The position numbers and the translations under genes are program-made. The notes under the pieces were generated by a model that did not search any database, was not told where the DNA came from, and worked only from the letters and a program-made list of their open reading frames with translations. A DNA stretch of 64,000 nucleotides from Paenibacillus bouchesdurhonensis (GTDB lineage Bacteria > Bacillota > Bacilli > Paenibacillales > Paenibacillaceae). The stretch covers positions 2,631,019 to 2,695,018 of the forward strand of contig NZ_LT732548.1 in assembly GCF_900155685.1 (NCBI RefSeq), read 5' to 3'. Shown one piece after another: positions 18,679 through 28,290 of the stretch (within the stretch, counting starts at the first letter, position 1; each line of letters opens with the position of its first letter).

Positions 18679-19743
18679 ATGACCGCGGCGGACAAGGCTG
18701 TGAAGGAACAAGTTCAAAAGGAGCGGCATAAAACGGAAGAACGAACGGCGCTTGGAAGCCGTGAAGGGACGGAAAAGCGCAACGAAAAACAGCGGAAGAC
18801 GGTGCTAAGCGTACAGCATCTACGGAAGAAGATCGGCCGCAAGTGGATTGTGAAGGATGTTACTTTTGAGGTGCAGGAAGGCGAGGTTTTTGGCTTTCTA
18901 GGGCCAAATGGAGCCGGGAAGACAACAACGATCCGGATGCTGGTTGATTTGATTCGACCGACCAAGGGCAAGGTGACGATTTGCGGATACGATGTGAGAA
19001 GACAGCCGGAGCAAGCGCTTGCCTACGTAGGTTCGATTGTAGAGAACCCTGAGGTGTACCCTTATTTGACGGGATGGGAAAATCTGCAGCATTTTGGCCG
19101 GATGCTGCCTGGCGTGGATGAGCAGCGAATCAGCGAGGTAGTGGATGTCGTTGGTCTTGACCAGCGTATTCATGATAAGGTTAAGACATATTCACTTGGC
19201 ATGCGCCAGCGCCTTGGCATTGCTCAAGCCTTGCTCGGACGACCCAAGCTGTTGATCCTGGATGAGCCAACGAATGGGCTCGACCCGAAGGGGATCAAGG
19301 AATTGCGCCTGTTTATTCGGCGGCTGGCCGAAGAGGGCTTAGCCGTATTTGTGTCCAGTCATTTGCTTAGCGAAATTCAATTGCTGTGCGATCGCGTAGC
19401 AATTATTAGCCGAGGCCGCGTGCTTGCAGTAGGAGCCGTCGAAGAGCTGATCTCTGAAAATTCCAATTACATCGTATGGGAGCTTTCCCCTCGAGACCGC
19501 GGCCTAAAGCTTCTTGAAGAAGCCGGAATTACGATGATTCCTGAAGTGGATGCGGTGCTGGATGATACAATCATCGCTGGATTGAGCGAGGAGGCTATTG
19601 TTACGCAAATGCTGCCTGACGATGTACAAGCAGTCCTTCCCCGCCTAGTCGCCGAAGGCATCCGAATTCACGCTGTTCAAAGAATCAATCCTACATTAGA
19701 ACAGCTATTCCTGGAATTGACGGAAGGTGAGAGTATTGAATAG
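18679..19743 (+). CDS. ABC-2 type exporter, ATP-binding protein
   Basis: This 354-residue ATPase has Walker A GPNGAGKTT, signature YSLGMRQR and Walker B LILDEPTNGLD, followed by a C-terminal regulatory part usual for antibiotic-resistance type (BcrA/YhcH-like) ATPases. The ATG at 18679 is chosen for AAGGAG eight bases upstream; an in-frame GTG lies at 18655. An odd feature is a highly charged N-terminal extension of about 40 residues rich in Lys, Glu and Arg before the ABC domain. The stop overlaps the start region of the permease gene. Function as a peptide- or drug-exporting pump is a family-level inference. Confidence 0.9.
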   Translation: MTAADKAVKEQVQKERHKTEERTALGSREGTEKRNEKQRKTVLSVQHLRKKIGRKWIVKDVTFEVQEGEVFGFLGPNGAGKTTTIRMLVDLIRPTKGKVTICGYDVRRQPEQALAYVGSIVENPEVYPYLTGWENLQHFGRMLPGVDEQRISEVVDVVGLDQRIHDKVKTYSLGMRQRLGIAQALLGRPKLLILDEPTNGLDPKGIKELRLFIRRLAEEGLAVFVSSHLLSEIQLLCDRVAIISRGRVLAVGAVEELISENSNYIVWELSPRDRGLKLLEEAGITMIPEVDAVLDDTIIAGLSEEAIVTQMLPDDVQAVLPRLVAEGIRIHAVQRINPTLEQLFLELTEGESIE

Positions 19744-20725
19744 TATGATGGCATTAGTGAAGAATGAAACCATTAAGATGATCAAGAAGAAGCGCTTCTA
19801 TGTCATCCTGCTGGTGTTGCTCGTACTTGTACCTATATTTTCCTATGCGCAGTTAAGGGCCGCTGAGGAGAAGCGGAGTAAATTCGGCACCGATTGGCGC
19901 CGGGAGGTACAGCAGGCGATAACCGATAATCAAAACTCGCTCGGGAGCGACCGTGTGCCGGAGGAGTGGAAGAAATACCGCCAAATCTATATTCAGCAGA
20001 TGAAATATTATCTGGAGCATGATGTGAACCCTCGACAGCCGGGGGCCGTTGCGTTCACGAAGGAGTTCCTGGATAATGCGGCGACTTTATTTATTCCGCT
20101 GCTGATCATGGGGGTTGGGTCGGATATTGTTTCTTCCGAAAGAACGAGCGGGACGATTAAAATGCTGCTGACACGGCCCATCAGACGCTGGAAAGTGCTG
20201 CTTAGCAAGCTGATTACGCTGCTGATGTTCGTATCGCTCATCATTGTCTCCACGTTTGTCGTCTGTTATTTGGTGTCCGGATTGTTTTTTGGCTATAAAG
20301 GATTCAATCTGCCAGTGTTCACCGGATTTAAGCTTCAAGGCGCAGATGTCGATATATCAGGAGTACACGCTGTACCTCAGTGGAAGTATATATTGATGCA
20401 AATGGGGCTCATCTGGTTTGTTAGCTCGGTCGTTGCTATGCTGGCATTTATGGTGTCTGTGCTCGTACGCAGCACGGCAGCCAGTATCGTCATTATGATG
20501 GCAGCGTTAATAGCCGGTAATATTCTAACGAATTTGGCCTCAGCGTGGACGAGTGCGAAATATTTGTTCATGGTCAATTTAGGATTGACGCAATATCTGG
20601 CGGGAACGCCTGCCCCGATTGAGGGAATGACGCTTGGCTTCTCGCTGGCGGTACTTGCCGTTTGGGGGCTTGGTTCACTCCTTGTTTCATTCCTTGTCTT
20701 TACGAAACAGGACATATTGAATTAA
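19736..20725 (+). CDS. ABC-2 type exporter, permease
   Basis: This ~329-residue membrane protein has one N-terminal helix (about 18-38), an extracellular region of about 70 residues, then five hydrophobic segments, the ABC-2 permease pattern. The motif SSERTSGTIKMLLTRPIRRWKVL between helices is the usual cytoplasmic coupling region. The TTG at 19736 overlaps the ATPase stop and has GGAAGG eight bases upstream. GTG at 19727 and ATG at 19745 are alternatives. It works with the preceding ATPase. Confidence 0.88.
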   Translation: MNSMMALVKNETIKMIKKKRFYVILLVLLVLVPIFSYAQLRAAEEKRSKFGTDWRREVQQAITDNQNSLGSDRVPEEWKKYRQIYIQQMKYYLEHDVNPRQPGAVAFTKEFLDNAATLFIPLLIMGVGSDIVSSERTSGTIKMLLTRPIRRWKVLLSKLITLLMFVSLIIVSTFVVCYLVSGLFFGYKGFNLPVFTGFKLQGADVDISGVHAVPQWKYILMQMGLIWFVSSVVAMLAFMVSVLVRSTAASIVIMMAALIAGNILTNLASAWTSAKYLFMVNLGLTQYLAGTPAPIEGMTLGFSLAVLAVWGLGSLLVSFLVFTKQDILN

Positions 20726-20752
20726 AATGTACAAGGAAACCAAAACATCTGT

Positions 20753-20780
20753 TTGCATTTGTTAGTAAAATGTCTACATA
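20753..20780 (+). promoter_or_regulatory. Putative sigma-A promoter of parE-parC
   Basis: TTGCAT (20753-20758) and TACATA (20775-20780) are 16 bases apart, ending 25 bases before the parE start codon. Confidence 0.45.
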
Positions 20781-20805
20781 AAGAAGTATAAAAGGGGGAG
20801 CATGA

Positions 20806-22791
20806 ATGGCCGATCAAATCGATTTGTTCGAGGAAACTGCCCTGCCAGCGGCAGGCGGAGCGGACTCAGGATACGACGCGGACGACATTCAAGTGCTCGA
20901 AGGGCTTGTCGCGGTACGCAAACGACCAGGTATGTATATCGGCAGTACGAGCTCGTCGGGACTTCATCATTTGGTGTGGGAGATCGTGGATAATGCCGTA
21001 GACGAGCACTTAGCGAAGTACTGTTCAAAAATTGATATTTCGCTGAATAGGGACGGTTCAGTCACCATATTCGACAATGGGCGTGGCATTCCAACGAGTA
21101 TACACAAAACCGGGATACCGACCCCGCAGGTCGTATTCACGATTCTGCATGCCGGGGGCAAATTCGGCGGTTCAGGCTACAAGAAATCGGGCGGCCTGCA
21201 CGGTGTCGGCGCTTCGGTAACGAATGCGTTATCAGAGTGGCTCGAAGTAGATATTTATCGGGACGGCAAAATTCACCGCCAGCGCTTCGAGTACTGGGTT
21301 GATAAAAAGGGGATTGAGCATGTCGGAGAACCGGTGACCGGGCTAGAAATCATCGGCAACACGAACCGAACTGGAACGAAAGTCACGTTCAAGCCGGATA
21401 TTCGGGTCTTTCCTTCTGGAATCGGACTTAGTTATGATACGCTTGCTGAACGTTTGCAGGAGATTGCGTTCTTGAATTCTGGGCTCAAAGTTACGCTTAA
21501 GGACGAACGATCCGATCGTGCGGACGAGTTCTTCTATGAAGGCGGGGCGAGCCAGTTCGTTCAATTTCTGAATGAAGGCAAAGATGTTCTACATGACGTG
21601 ATCCACTTCTACTCGGAGAAGGATGATGTGGAAGTCGAGGTTGCTTTGCAGTATAACGGCGGTTATACTGAGACGCTTGCCTCGTTCGTCAACTCGATTC
21701 CTACCCGTGGAGGAGGAACGCATGAGACAGGGTTTAAGACTGCTTATACGAGGGTGATGAATGATTATGCCCGCAAGAACAGCATCCTGAAGGAGAAGGA
21801 CAAGAACTTGGAGGGAAATGATCTCCGCGAAGGCATGATGGCGGTAATCAACGTGAAAATGGCGGAAGTGGAGTTCGTTGGCCAGACTAAGGATCAACTG
21901 GGCAGCGCTTCGGCCCGAAGCACGGTAGATGCCGTCGTATCGGAGAATATGGCGCTGTTTCTGGAGGAGAATCCGCAGGTTGCACAGCTGCTCATTAAGA
22001 AAGCTGTGCAGGCGTCCAAGGCGCGAGAAGCAGCTCGTAAAGCCCGGGATGAAATGCGAACGGGCAAGAAGCGCAGCGAGAGCTCAAATCTCGGCGGCAA
22101 GCTAACGCCGGCCCAATCGAAGGATTTTACGCGCAATGAGCTGTTTATCGTAGAAGGTGACTCTGCTGGAGGCTCCGCGAAACAGGGGCGGGACTCGAAA
22201 ATCCAGGCGATCCTTCCGCTGAAAGGGAAGCCGATGAACCCGGAGAAGGCCAAGCTGGCCGATATTTTGAAGAACGATGAGTATCGATATATTATTTCGG
22301 CGATCGGTGCAGGAATAGGTACGGAATTTGCGCTGGAAGACAGCAATTATTCCAAGATCATCATTATGACGGATGCGGATACAGACGGCGCGCATATCCA
22401 GGTGCTGCTGCTGACCTTTTTCTATCGCTATATGAAGCCGCTGATCGATGCAGGACGGGTGTATATCGCCCAGCCTCCGTTATATAAAATTACGCGCAAA
22501 TCTGGCAAGCTGGAGACCGTCAGATATGCATGGACGGATGAACAGCTTCAAAATTATTTGAAGGAATTCGGCAAAAACTTTGAGTTGCAGCGTTATAAAG
22601 GACTCGGAGAGATGAACCCGGATCAGCTGTGGGAAACGACGATGAATCCGGAAACGCGCACGCTGCTCCAGGTGCAGATTGAAGATGCTACGAAGGCCGA
22701 GCGCCGCGTGTCCACGCTGATGGGCGATAAGGTCGATCCACGGAAGCGCTGGATCGTCGAGAATGTAGATTTCACGGAGTATGAGGAATAG
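20806..22791 (+). CDS. parE: DNA topoisomerase IV subunit B
   Basis: This 661-residue GHKL ATPase/TOPRIM protein has the ATP-site motif EIVDNAVDE (about 57-65), the DNGRGIP motif and the GGLHGVGASVTNALS lid. The TOPRIM domain has the catalytic Glu in VEGDSAGG and the metal-binding DADTDG. ParE couples ATP hydrolysis to strand passage in the ParC2-ParE2 enzyme that decatenates sister chromosomes. It is assigned as ParE and not GyrB because it lies directly before a ParC-type gene, away from any origin-region genes, and its sequence has ParE character. GGGGGAG is seven bases upstream of the ATG. parC starts 13 bases after the stop. Confidence 0.93.
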   Translation: MADQIDLFEETALPAAGGADSGYDADDIQVLEGLVAVRKRPGMYIGSTSSSGLHHLVWEIVDNAVDEHLAKYCSKIDISLNRDGSVTIFDNGRGIPTSIHKTGIPTPQVVFTILHAGGKFGGSGYKKSGGLHGVGASVTNALSEWLEVDIYRDGKIHRQRFEYWVDKKGIEHVGEPVTGLEIIGNTNRTGTKVTFKPDIRVFPSGIGLSYDTLAERLQEIAFLNSGLKVTLKDERSDRADEFFYEGGASQFVQFLNEGKDVLHDVIHFYSEKDDVEVEVALQYNGGYTETLASFVNSIPTRGGGTHETGFKTAYTRVMNDYARKNSILKEKDKNLEGNDLREGMMAVINVKMAEVEFVGQTKDQLGSASARSTVDAVVSENMALFLEENPQVAQLLIKKAVQASKAREAARKARDEMRTGKKRSESSNLGGKLTPAQSKDFTRNELFIVEGDSAGGSAKQGRDSKIQAILPLKGKPMNPEKAKLADILKNDEYRYIISAIGAGIGTEFALEDSNYSKIIIMTDADTDGAHIQVLLLTFFYRYMKPLIDAGRVYIAQPPLYKITRKSGKLETVRYAWTDEQLQNYLKEFGKNFELQRYKGLGEMNPDQLWETTMNPETRTLLQVQIEDATKAERRVSTLMGDKVDPRKRWIVENVDFTEYEE

Positions 22792-22804
22792 AGGGTGACT
22801 TGAT

Positions 22805-25267
22805 TTGAGTTTATTGGAGAACTTTTTGCCGGCCTATCTGGAGGAAGTCGTTGGTGACCGGTTCGGCCGGTATTCCAAATATATCATTCAGGATCGCGCC
22901 ATTCCGGATGTGCGCGACGGCCTGAAGCCCGTTCAAAGACGGATTTTGTATGCGATGTACGACTCGGGGAATAACCCGGACAAGCCATACCGCAAATCCG
23001 CCAAAACCGTCGGTGACGTCATGGGGAACTATCACCCGCATGGCGACTCTTCAATCTACGAGGGAATGGTGCGGATGGCGCAGCCTTGGAAGATGGGGCA
23101 TGTGCTCATCGACGGTCATGGGAACTGGGGCTCTCAGGATGACGACCCGGCGGCCGCGATGCGTTATACCGAAGCGAGACTGTCGCCGATCGCCATGGAG
23201 CTGCTGCGCGACATCGATAAGCGGACGGTGCAATTTAAAGATAACTTCGATAATACGGCGATGGAGCCTGTCGTGCTTCCTTCTCGTTATCCGAATCTGC
23301 TCGTAAATGGCGTAAGCGGAATTTCTGCCGGTTTCGCCACCGAAATTCCGCCGCATAATCTGCGCGAGGTGATTGATGCCTGTATCGCGGTAATGGAGAA
23401 GCCAAGTATGAGCCTGGAGGATATTCGCGCTTATGTGAAAGGCCCGGATTTCCCGACCAGCGGTATCATTATGGGGGAAGAAGGCATCAACGACGCTTAC
23501 GAGACAGGGAGAGGCCGCATCTATATTCGCGCCAAGACGGAAATCGAATCGCTGCGCGGCGGAAAGCAGCAGATCGTCATAACGGAGATTCCTTATCAGG
23601 TGGTCAAATCCCGTCTAGTTACCGCGATGGAAAATATTCGTCTGGAGAAGAAGGTGGACGGCATTGCCGAAGTACGTGATGAGAGCGGCCGTGAAGGGCT
23701 GCGGATTGTCGTCGAGCTGCGGAAGGATGCCGATGCCCAGGGGATATTGGCTTATTTGCTGAAGAAAACCGATTTGCAGGTGACTTATAACTTTAATATG
23801 GTAGCGATTGTGAACAAGGCACCACGTCAGCTTGGCCTAAAAGCAATCCTCGAAGCTTATATCGCTCATCAGCGTGAGGTTGTGACCTACCGGACGCAGT
23901 ATGAGCTGGAGAAAGCGGAGGATCGGGCTCATGTTCTCGAAGGCTTGGTAAAGGCGTTGAACATTTTAGACGAGGTCATCGCTGCCATCAAGGCTTCCAA
24001 GAACCGTCAGGACGCGCAGAACAATTTGCAGTGGATGTTCGGTTTTACCGAGCGGCAAGCGGATTCGATTCTGACCTTGCAATTGTACCGATTGACGAAT
24101 TTGGAAATAACGTCGCTGCAGAAAGAACTGAATGAACTGCAAAAGAAAATAGCCACACTGCGGGGAATTTTGGATAGCGACAAGAAGTTGGTCTCGGTTA
24201 TTAAGAAGGAACTGCTTGAAATCCGGGACAAATACGGCATAGATCGCCGTTCGGCGATTCAGGAGGAAGTAGAGGAAATCAAGGTTAATCTTGAGGTCAT
24301 GGTCGCTCAAGAGGATGTACTCGTGACCATGTCCCACGAGGGTTATATCAAGCGTACGAGCATGCTGTCCTTTACACGCTCCGGCGGAGAGTTGGATGGA
24401 TCGGGCGTGAAGGATGGGGACTATATGAAGCACATCCTGGAGGTCGATACGCTGCAAAATGTGCTGATATTCACGCAGCGCGGACAATATTTCGTACTAC
24501 CGGTGCATCAAATCCCCGAATTCAAGTGGAAGGACAACGGGACGGCGATCGTCAACGTAATCGGATTGGCCAAGGAAGACCGAATCGTCAGCGTCATTCC
24601 GCTGAAAACCTTTGAGGAGCCGGATGCGAGCCTCGTATTCGTCACGAAACGGGGGCAGGTAAAACGCACTCTGCTTAAAGACTACGAGACGAAGCGATCT
24701 GGAGCCGTTGCTGCTGCAAGGGTCGCGGACGGTGATGAAATTATCCAGGTGCAATTAAGCCGGAATCAAGCCGAGATACTACTGTTAACGAAGGACGGCA
24801 TGGCCATTCGCTTTGCGGAAAATGAAGTTAATCCAATGGGGCGCGTCGCTGCTGGCGTCAGGGGCATCGGCCTGAAAGACGGCGATGAAGTGGTGAGCGC
24901 AATCTGGGTGGAAGGCGAGGAAGGCGAAGTCCTCGTCGTCTCGGACTTAGGATATGGCAAGCGCAGTCTGCTGCTGGATTATCCAATGCAGAGCCGGGGA
25001 GGTCGCGGCGTACAGACGTTTGAGTTCAAGGAGGGCAAGCGCGTGAAGCCCAACGGAAGCCGCATCGTGGGCGGATTCCATTGCAAGGACGCGCTGAACA
25101 TCATGGCGATGACGAAGCAGGGCGAGTCTTATGTGTTTAACACGGAGTCTGCACCTCTAGCTGATCGTAAATCAATAGGCAAGGGATTGGCTGCTGTAGG
25201 CAAAGGGGATGAAATTATCGATCTGCTGGTTATTCCGCAGCGCGATCATGAAGAACCTGTAAAGTAG
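22805..25267 (+). CDS. parC: DNA topoisomerase IV subunit A
   Basis: This 820-residue breakage-reunion subunit has active-site Tyr121 in [11 protein letters not shown], which forms the covalent 5'-phosphotyrosine with DNA. The upstream HPHGDSS motif (quinolone-region Ser) is intact. A coiled-coil tower with the exit gate follows (about 360-490), then a C-terminal beta-pinwheel DNA-wrapping domain with repeated [15 protein letters not shown] blades. The strict GyrA-box is not apparent, which favours ParC. The start TTG at 22805 has GAGGGTGA upstream, 13 bases after parE. A double terminator follows. Confidence 0.93.
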   Translation: MSLLENFLPAYLEEVVGDRFGRYSKYIIQDRAIPDVRDGLKPVQRRILYAMYDSGNNPDKPYRKSAKTVGDVMGNYHPHGDSSIYEGMVRMAQPWKMGHVLIDGHGNWGSQDDDPAAAMRYTEARLSPIAMELLRDIDKRTVQFKDNFDNTAMEPVVLPSRYPNLLVNGVSGISAGFATEIPPHNLREVIDACIAVMEKPSMSLEDIRAYVKGPDFPTSGIIMGEEGINDAYETGRGRIYIRAKTEIESLRGGKQQIVITEIPYQVVKSRLVTAMENIRLEKKVDGIAEVRDESGREGLRIVVELRKDADAQGILAYLLKKTDLQVTYNFNMVAIVNKAPRQLGLKAILEAYIAHQREVVTYRTQYELEKAEDRAHVLEGLVKALNILDEVIAAIKASKNRQDAQNNLQWMFGFTERQADSILTLQLYRLTNLEITSLQKELNELQKKIATLRGILDSDKKLVSVIKKELLEIRDKYGIDRRSAIQEEVEEIKVNLEVMVAQEDVLVTMSHEGYIKRTSMLSFTRSGGELDGSGVKDGDYMKHILEVDTLQNVLIFTQRGQYFVLPVHQIPEFKWKDNGTAIVNVIGLAKEDRIVSVIPLKTFEEPDASLVFVTKRGQVKRTLLKDYETKRSGAVAAARVADGDEIIQVQLSRNQAEILLLTKDGMAIRFAENEVNPMGRVAAGVRGIGLKDGDEVVSAIWVEGEEGEVLVVSDLGYGKRSLLLDYPMQSRGGRGVQTFEFKEGKRVKPNGSRIVGGFHCKDALNIMAMTKQGESYVFNTESAPLADRKSIGKGLAAVGKGDEIIDLLVIPQRDHEEPVK

Positions 25268-25285
25268 CCCCAGAATACATTGAAG

Positions 25286-25330
25286 AAAGCTCTTCTATCG
25301 TTTTTAAGTTTTGTGGAGGAGAGCTTTTTC
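25286..25330 (+). terminator. First terminator after parC
   Basis: AAAGCTCTTCT pairs with the AGGAGAGCTTT arm (one wobble) and is followed by TTTTT. Confidence 0.75.
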
Positions 25331-25338
25331 GAGTGATT

Positions 25339-25373
25339 AGGCCAGCCAGAATATTCTGGCTGGCCTTTTTTGT
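25339..25373. terminator. Perfect 28-base palindrome, terminator between convergent parC and LysR genes
   Basis: The perfect palindrome at 25339-25366 has AGGCCAGCCAG arms and is followed on the plus strand by a run of T. It could serve the minus-strand LysR gene as well, but with a poorer tail. Confidence 0.8.
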
Positions 25374-25390
25374 TAATTTAGATGTGTCTG

Positions 25391-26269
25391 TCAGGTGGTC
25401 TGCAAATTGGAGGATAAGTGCTCGATAAAAGCCTGAATCGCCGTATCCATGTATGTATCTTTGCGGTACACGATACCGACGCTTCTGTAGGGAGAGGGAT
25501 CACCAATCGGGATGCTGACCAGACCCGGATCCTTTAGTGTCGCGGTGTAGGATCTAGGTACGACGGTCAAGCCTACGTGATGGGCGACCATCTGGCATTG
25601 GGATTCCATGGTGGATAGTTCTATGACGGGGCTAAGCTGTAGGCCGATTTCAGCGCAAGCCGCATCAAGCATCTGCCGCGCGAGAAATTTCGGAGGAAAT
25701 AAGACAAGCGGCGACTTGGCAAGCTCCGTCAATTCAATGCTACGGAGCCCTGCAAAAGGATGATCGCAGGGAACGATAACGACGAGCTCCTCTTTGTACA
25801 ACGGAAGACTGACGAGTTGTTCATCCTTCAGCGGCAGAAATACAACTCCCAAATCGAGCTTATTGCTCAACAGCCGCTCCCGCGTCTCCTCGGTAGCCAG
25901 CTCTACGACAGATAACTCTATACCCGGGAATTGGCGGTGAAAGGAGATGAGGGAATGGATTAGCAGATGATTGCCCGAGCAGCCGATTCTCAATCTGCCG
26001 CGCCTCATTCCGGTAAGTTCGCCGATCACTAGCTTGGCTTGATCCAATTCATGGAATACCCGGCGTGCATGCTCCAGCAGAACGAAGCCTGCTTGTGTTA
26101 GATGTATTTTTTTGCCCGATCGGTGAAAAAGCGGCGTGCCCAGCTCCTCCTCCAGCAAACGGATTTGGTGGCTAAGCGTCGGTTGGGATATGCCGAGATT
26201 CTCGGCAGCCTTTGTGAAATGCAGTTCCTCGCTTACCGCGATAAAATATTCTAGCAGCCGATGCTCCAA
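25391..26269 (-). CDS. LysR-family transcriptional regulator
   Basis: This 292-residue regulator has an N-terminal winged helix-turn-helix (residues 1-60, with FTKAAENLGISQPTLSHQIRLLEEELG) and a two-lobed effector-binding domain (about 90-285). It is divergent from a branched-chain aminotransferase gene with 119 bases between start codons. That gap contains two palindromes, one covering the aminotransferase -35. LysR proteins usually control the divergent gene and themselves, so control of the aminotransferase is likely, with an amino or keto acid as a possible effector. The start has GGAGGG upstream. Confidence 0.92.
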   Translation of the reverse strand: MEHRLLEYFIAVSEELHFTKAAENLGISQPTLSHQIRLLEEELGTPLFHRSGKKIHLTQAGFVLLEHARRVFHELDQAKLVIGELTGMRRGRLRIGCSGNHLLIHSLISFHRQFPGIELSVVELATEETRERLLSNKLDLGVVFLPLKDEQLVSLPLYKEELVVIVPCDHPFAGLRSIELTELAKSPLVLFPPKFLARQMLDAACAEIGLQLSPVIELSTMESQCQMVAHHVGLTVVPRSYTATLKDPGLVSIPIGDPSPYRSVGIVYRKDTYMDTAIQAFIEHLSSNLQTT

Positions 26270-26285
26270 GTTCTCCCTCCTATTG

Positions 26286-26300
26286 ATAGATATGATCTAT
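26286..26300. promoter_or_regulatory. Inverted repeat near the LysR gene start
   Basis: ATAGAT-ATG-ATCTAT lies 17 bases upstream of the LysR start codon. It is a candidate autoregulatory operator. Confidence 0.4.
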
Positions 26301-26318
26301 GATTATAATCGATACCAT

Positions 26319-26351
26319 ATTATTGATCAATAATCGAATCAACGCTATAGT
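26319..26351 (+). promoter_or_regulatory. Promoter of the aminotransferase gene with palindromic operator over the -35
   Basis: A -35 TTGATC (26323-26328) and -10 TATAGT (26346-26351) have 17-base spacing. The -35 sits inside the perfect 16-bp palindrome ATTATTGATCAATAAT (26319-26334), which is a candidate LysR-type binding site. Confidence 0.55.
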
Positions 26352-26388
26352 AAGAATAGAGTTATTATTCGAGAGGACGTGTCGTAGT

Positions 26389-27456
26389 ATGGATAGCTTG
26401 CACATTGAACTTAGTCAGAACTTGAAGCAGAAGCCGGAGTCGGGCGCCTTGGGCTTTGGGCAATATTTCAGTGATCATATGTTTGTGATGGAGTATTCGC
26501 TCGAGAAAGGATGGCATGATTCCAAAATCGTACCTTACGGGCCGATCGCGCTCGATCCTTCAGCGATGGTGTTCCATTATGGACAAGAAGTGTTTGAAGG
26601 GATGAAGGCTTATCGGTCGTCAACGGGGGAGTTAGTGCTGTTCCGGCCGGATATGAATTTGAAGCGGCTGAACGAGTCATGCGAGCGATTAAGCATTCCT
26701 ACGGTGGATTCTTCCACGCTGCTGCATGCAATTACGGAGCTTGTGAAAATCGATGCATCCTGGATTCCTTCCGGAGAAGAGAATGCACTGTATATTCGTC
26801 CGTTTATTATCGCGACTGAGCCTTGTCTTGGTGTACGGGCCTCGCACACATATAAACTGCTTGTTATTCTCTCGCCGGTCGGCTCATATTATCCAGAAGG
26901 CATTCATCCGGTCAGCATTTATGTCGAGCAGCGCTATGTTCGGGCATTCCGAGGCGGAACGGGAGCAGCCAAAACAGCAAGCAACTATGCGGCCAGTATT
27001 AAAGCACAGGAGGACGCAAAGAAATCAGGATTCTCGCAGGTGCTGTGGCTTGATGGCATAGAGAGCAAGTATGTGGAGGAAGTCGGAAGTATGAATGTCT
27101 TCTTTAAGGTGAACGGAGAGGTCATTACACCAGCGCTTTCGGGGAGTATTCTTGCCGGGGTCACGCGCGACTCCGTCATCGCTCTGCTGAAATCTTGGGG
27201 GATTCCCGTAAGCGAACGCAAAGTGGCGATGAAGGAATTGGTCGAAGCGCATGAGCAGGGATTGCTTGAAGAAGCCTTTGGAACAGGTACGGCTGCTGTT
27301 ATCTCGCCGATTGGCAGTATGAAATGGGGAGAGATGGAGCTGAGCATTGCCGATGGTAAGACCGGGGAGTTGTCTAAGAAGCTGTATGATACGATTACAG
27401 GCATTCAGCGCGGACAATTGGATGATCCGCTTGGCTGGAGATATACGATGGAGTAA
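26389..27456 (+). CDS. ilvE: Branched-chain amino acid aminotransferase
   Basis: This 355-residue fold-type IV PLP enzyme interconverts Leu/Ile/Val with their 2-keto acids using 2-oxoglutarate/glutamate. The PLP lysine is Lys195 in GTGAAKTASNYA. The substrate-binding YGQEVFEGMKAY and the EEVGSMNVFF stretch are typical of the class II BCAT group. The ATG at 26389 is chosen because AGAGGACG lies upstream; an in-frame start at 26299 would fall within the promoter. It is divergent from the LysR gene and followed by a terminator, so it is monocistronic. Confidence 0.94.
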   Translation: MDSLHIELSQNLKQKPESGALGFGQYFSDHMFVMEYSLEKGWHDSKIVPYGPIALDPSAMVFHYGQEVFEGMKAYRSSTGELVLFRPDMNLKRLNESCERLSIPTVDSSTLLHAITELVKIDASWIPSGEENALYIRPFIIATEPCLGVRASHTYKLLVILSPVGSYYPEGIHPVSIYVEQRYVRAFRGGTGAAKTASNYAASIKAQEDAKKSGFSQVLWLDGIESKYVEEVGSMNVFFKVNGEVITPALSGSILAGVTRDSVIALLKSWGIPVSERKVAMKELVEAHEQGLLEEAFGTGTAAVISPIGSMKWGEMELSIADGKTGELSKKLYDTITGIQRGQLDDPLGWRYTME

Positions 27457-27500
27457 TTTATTTGAATAGCAGATATAAAGATAGAACGAAATGCACAGAT

Positions 27501-27527
27501 CCAGCCGATTCTTCGGCTGGTTTTTTG
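27501..27527 (+). terminator. Terminator after the aminotransferase gene
   Basis: CCAGCCGA pairs with TCGGCTGG over a 4-base loop and is followed by TTTTTT. Confidence 0.9.
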
Positions 27528-27730
27528 TACATTATGGATTTTACTGGAATATAGGAGGATTTTGTAGGAAGGACGGCGAATTTAATTAAAGACGTGAAGA
27601 AAACAATGCTAATCATATCGATGGTGCTTTTTCTTACATATGACGAATGAAGGTTATCAGCAAGGACGCGAATATCCAATATAAGAAAGAACCACTTAAA
27701 TCAAGCAGTGAGGCGGACAGGGGGATATCA

Positions 27731-28141
27731 GTGCATACCGAGGAATTTGGAAAGTTACTGAGCAAAATAGTGAAAGACTACCAGAATCACTTGGAGGAGG
27801 AGCTTGCACCAACATTAACTACGTCGCAGTTGTCGGTGCTCGAAGTATTAGAGCAGAATGGCCAACTGAAGCCGTCTGACCTAATTCCATTTCTAGCAAC
27901 GACCCCGGCGGCAGTGACGATGCTATTGGATCGCATGGAGAAAGCAGAGCTTATTCGCAGGGATCGGGATGAGGCGGATCGGCGGATCGTCTGGATTTCG
28001 ATTACGGAGAAGGGCAAGGCCGAGGCTGACCGCGGAATTTCAATTCGACATGAATATTTGGACGGCGTGCTTAGCCGCATTTCCACGCATAATCAGCAGC
28101 TGCTTGTTTATTTAATGGGTAAAATTTCTGGAACGAAGTAG
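27731..28141 (+). CDS. MarR-family transcriptional regulator
   Basis: This 136-residue winged-helix regulator has the recognition region KPSDLIPFLATTPAAVTMLLDRMEKAELIRRDRDEADRRIVWISITEKG (positions about 51-100), with the wing Asp-Arg-Arg. The GTG at 27731 is selected because AGGGGG precedes it by six bases. An in-frame ATG at 27647 would add 28 non-conserved residues and has no ribosome site. No adjacent target gene is evident: it lies between two terminators, so it may be autoregulated or act elsewhere. The ligand is unknown. Confidence 0.88.
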   Translation: MHTEEFGKLLSKIVKDYQNHLEEELAPTLTTSQLSVLEVLEQNGQLKPSDLIPFLATTPAAVTMLLDRMEKAELIRRDRDEADRRIVWISITEKGKAEADRGISIRHEYLDGVLSRISTHNQQLLVYLMGKISGTK

Positions 28142-28242
28142 GGATTCTACTATCAAAATAATATAGACAAAGACGCGCATTACTTGCGAGACTGGAATGT
28201 TAAAAGTGCAATCATTGTAAATACTTGGCGCTGAAGCAATGA

Positions 28243-28276
28243 AGAACCTGAGATTTGAGTCTCAGGTTCTTTTTTG
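28243..28276. terminator. Terminator between the MarR gene and the convergent RluA gene
   Basis: A 12-bp perfect stem (AAGAACCTGAGA with TCTCAGGTTCTT) with 6-base loop is followed by a T tract on the plus strand. Confidence 0.88.
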
Positions 28277-28290
28277 GCACTCGACCAAAT

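Noticed and set aside
27647..27730. 28-residue N-terminal extension of the MarR protein
   Set aside because: There is no ribosome site before 27647 and no similarity to the family, while GTG at 27731 has AGGGGG properly spaced.
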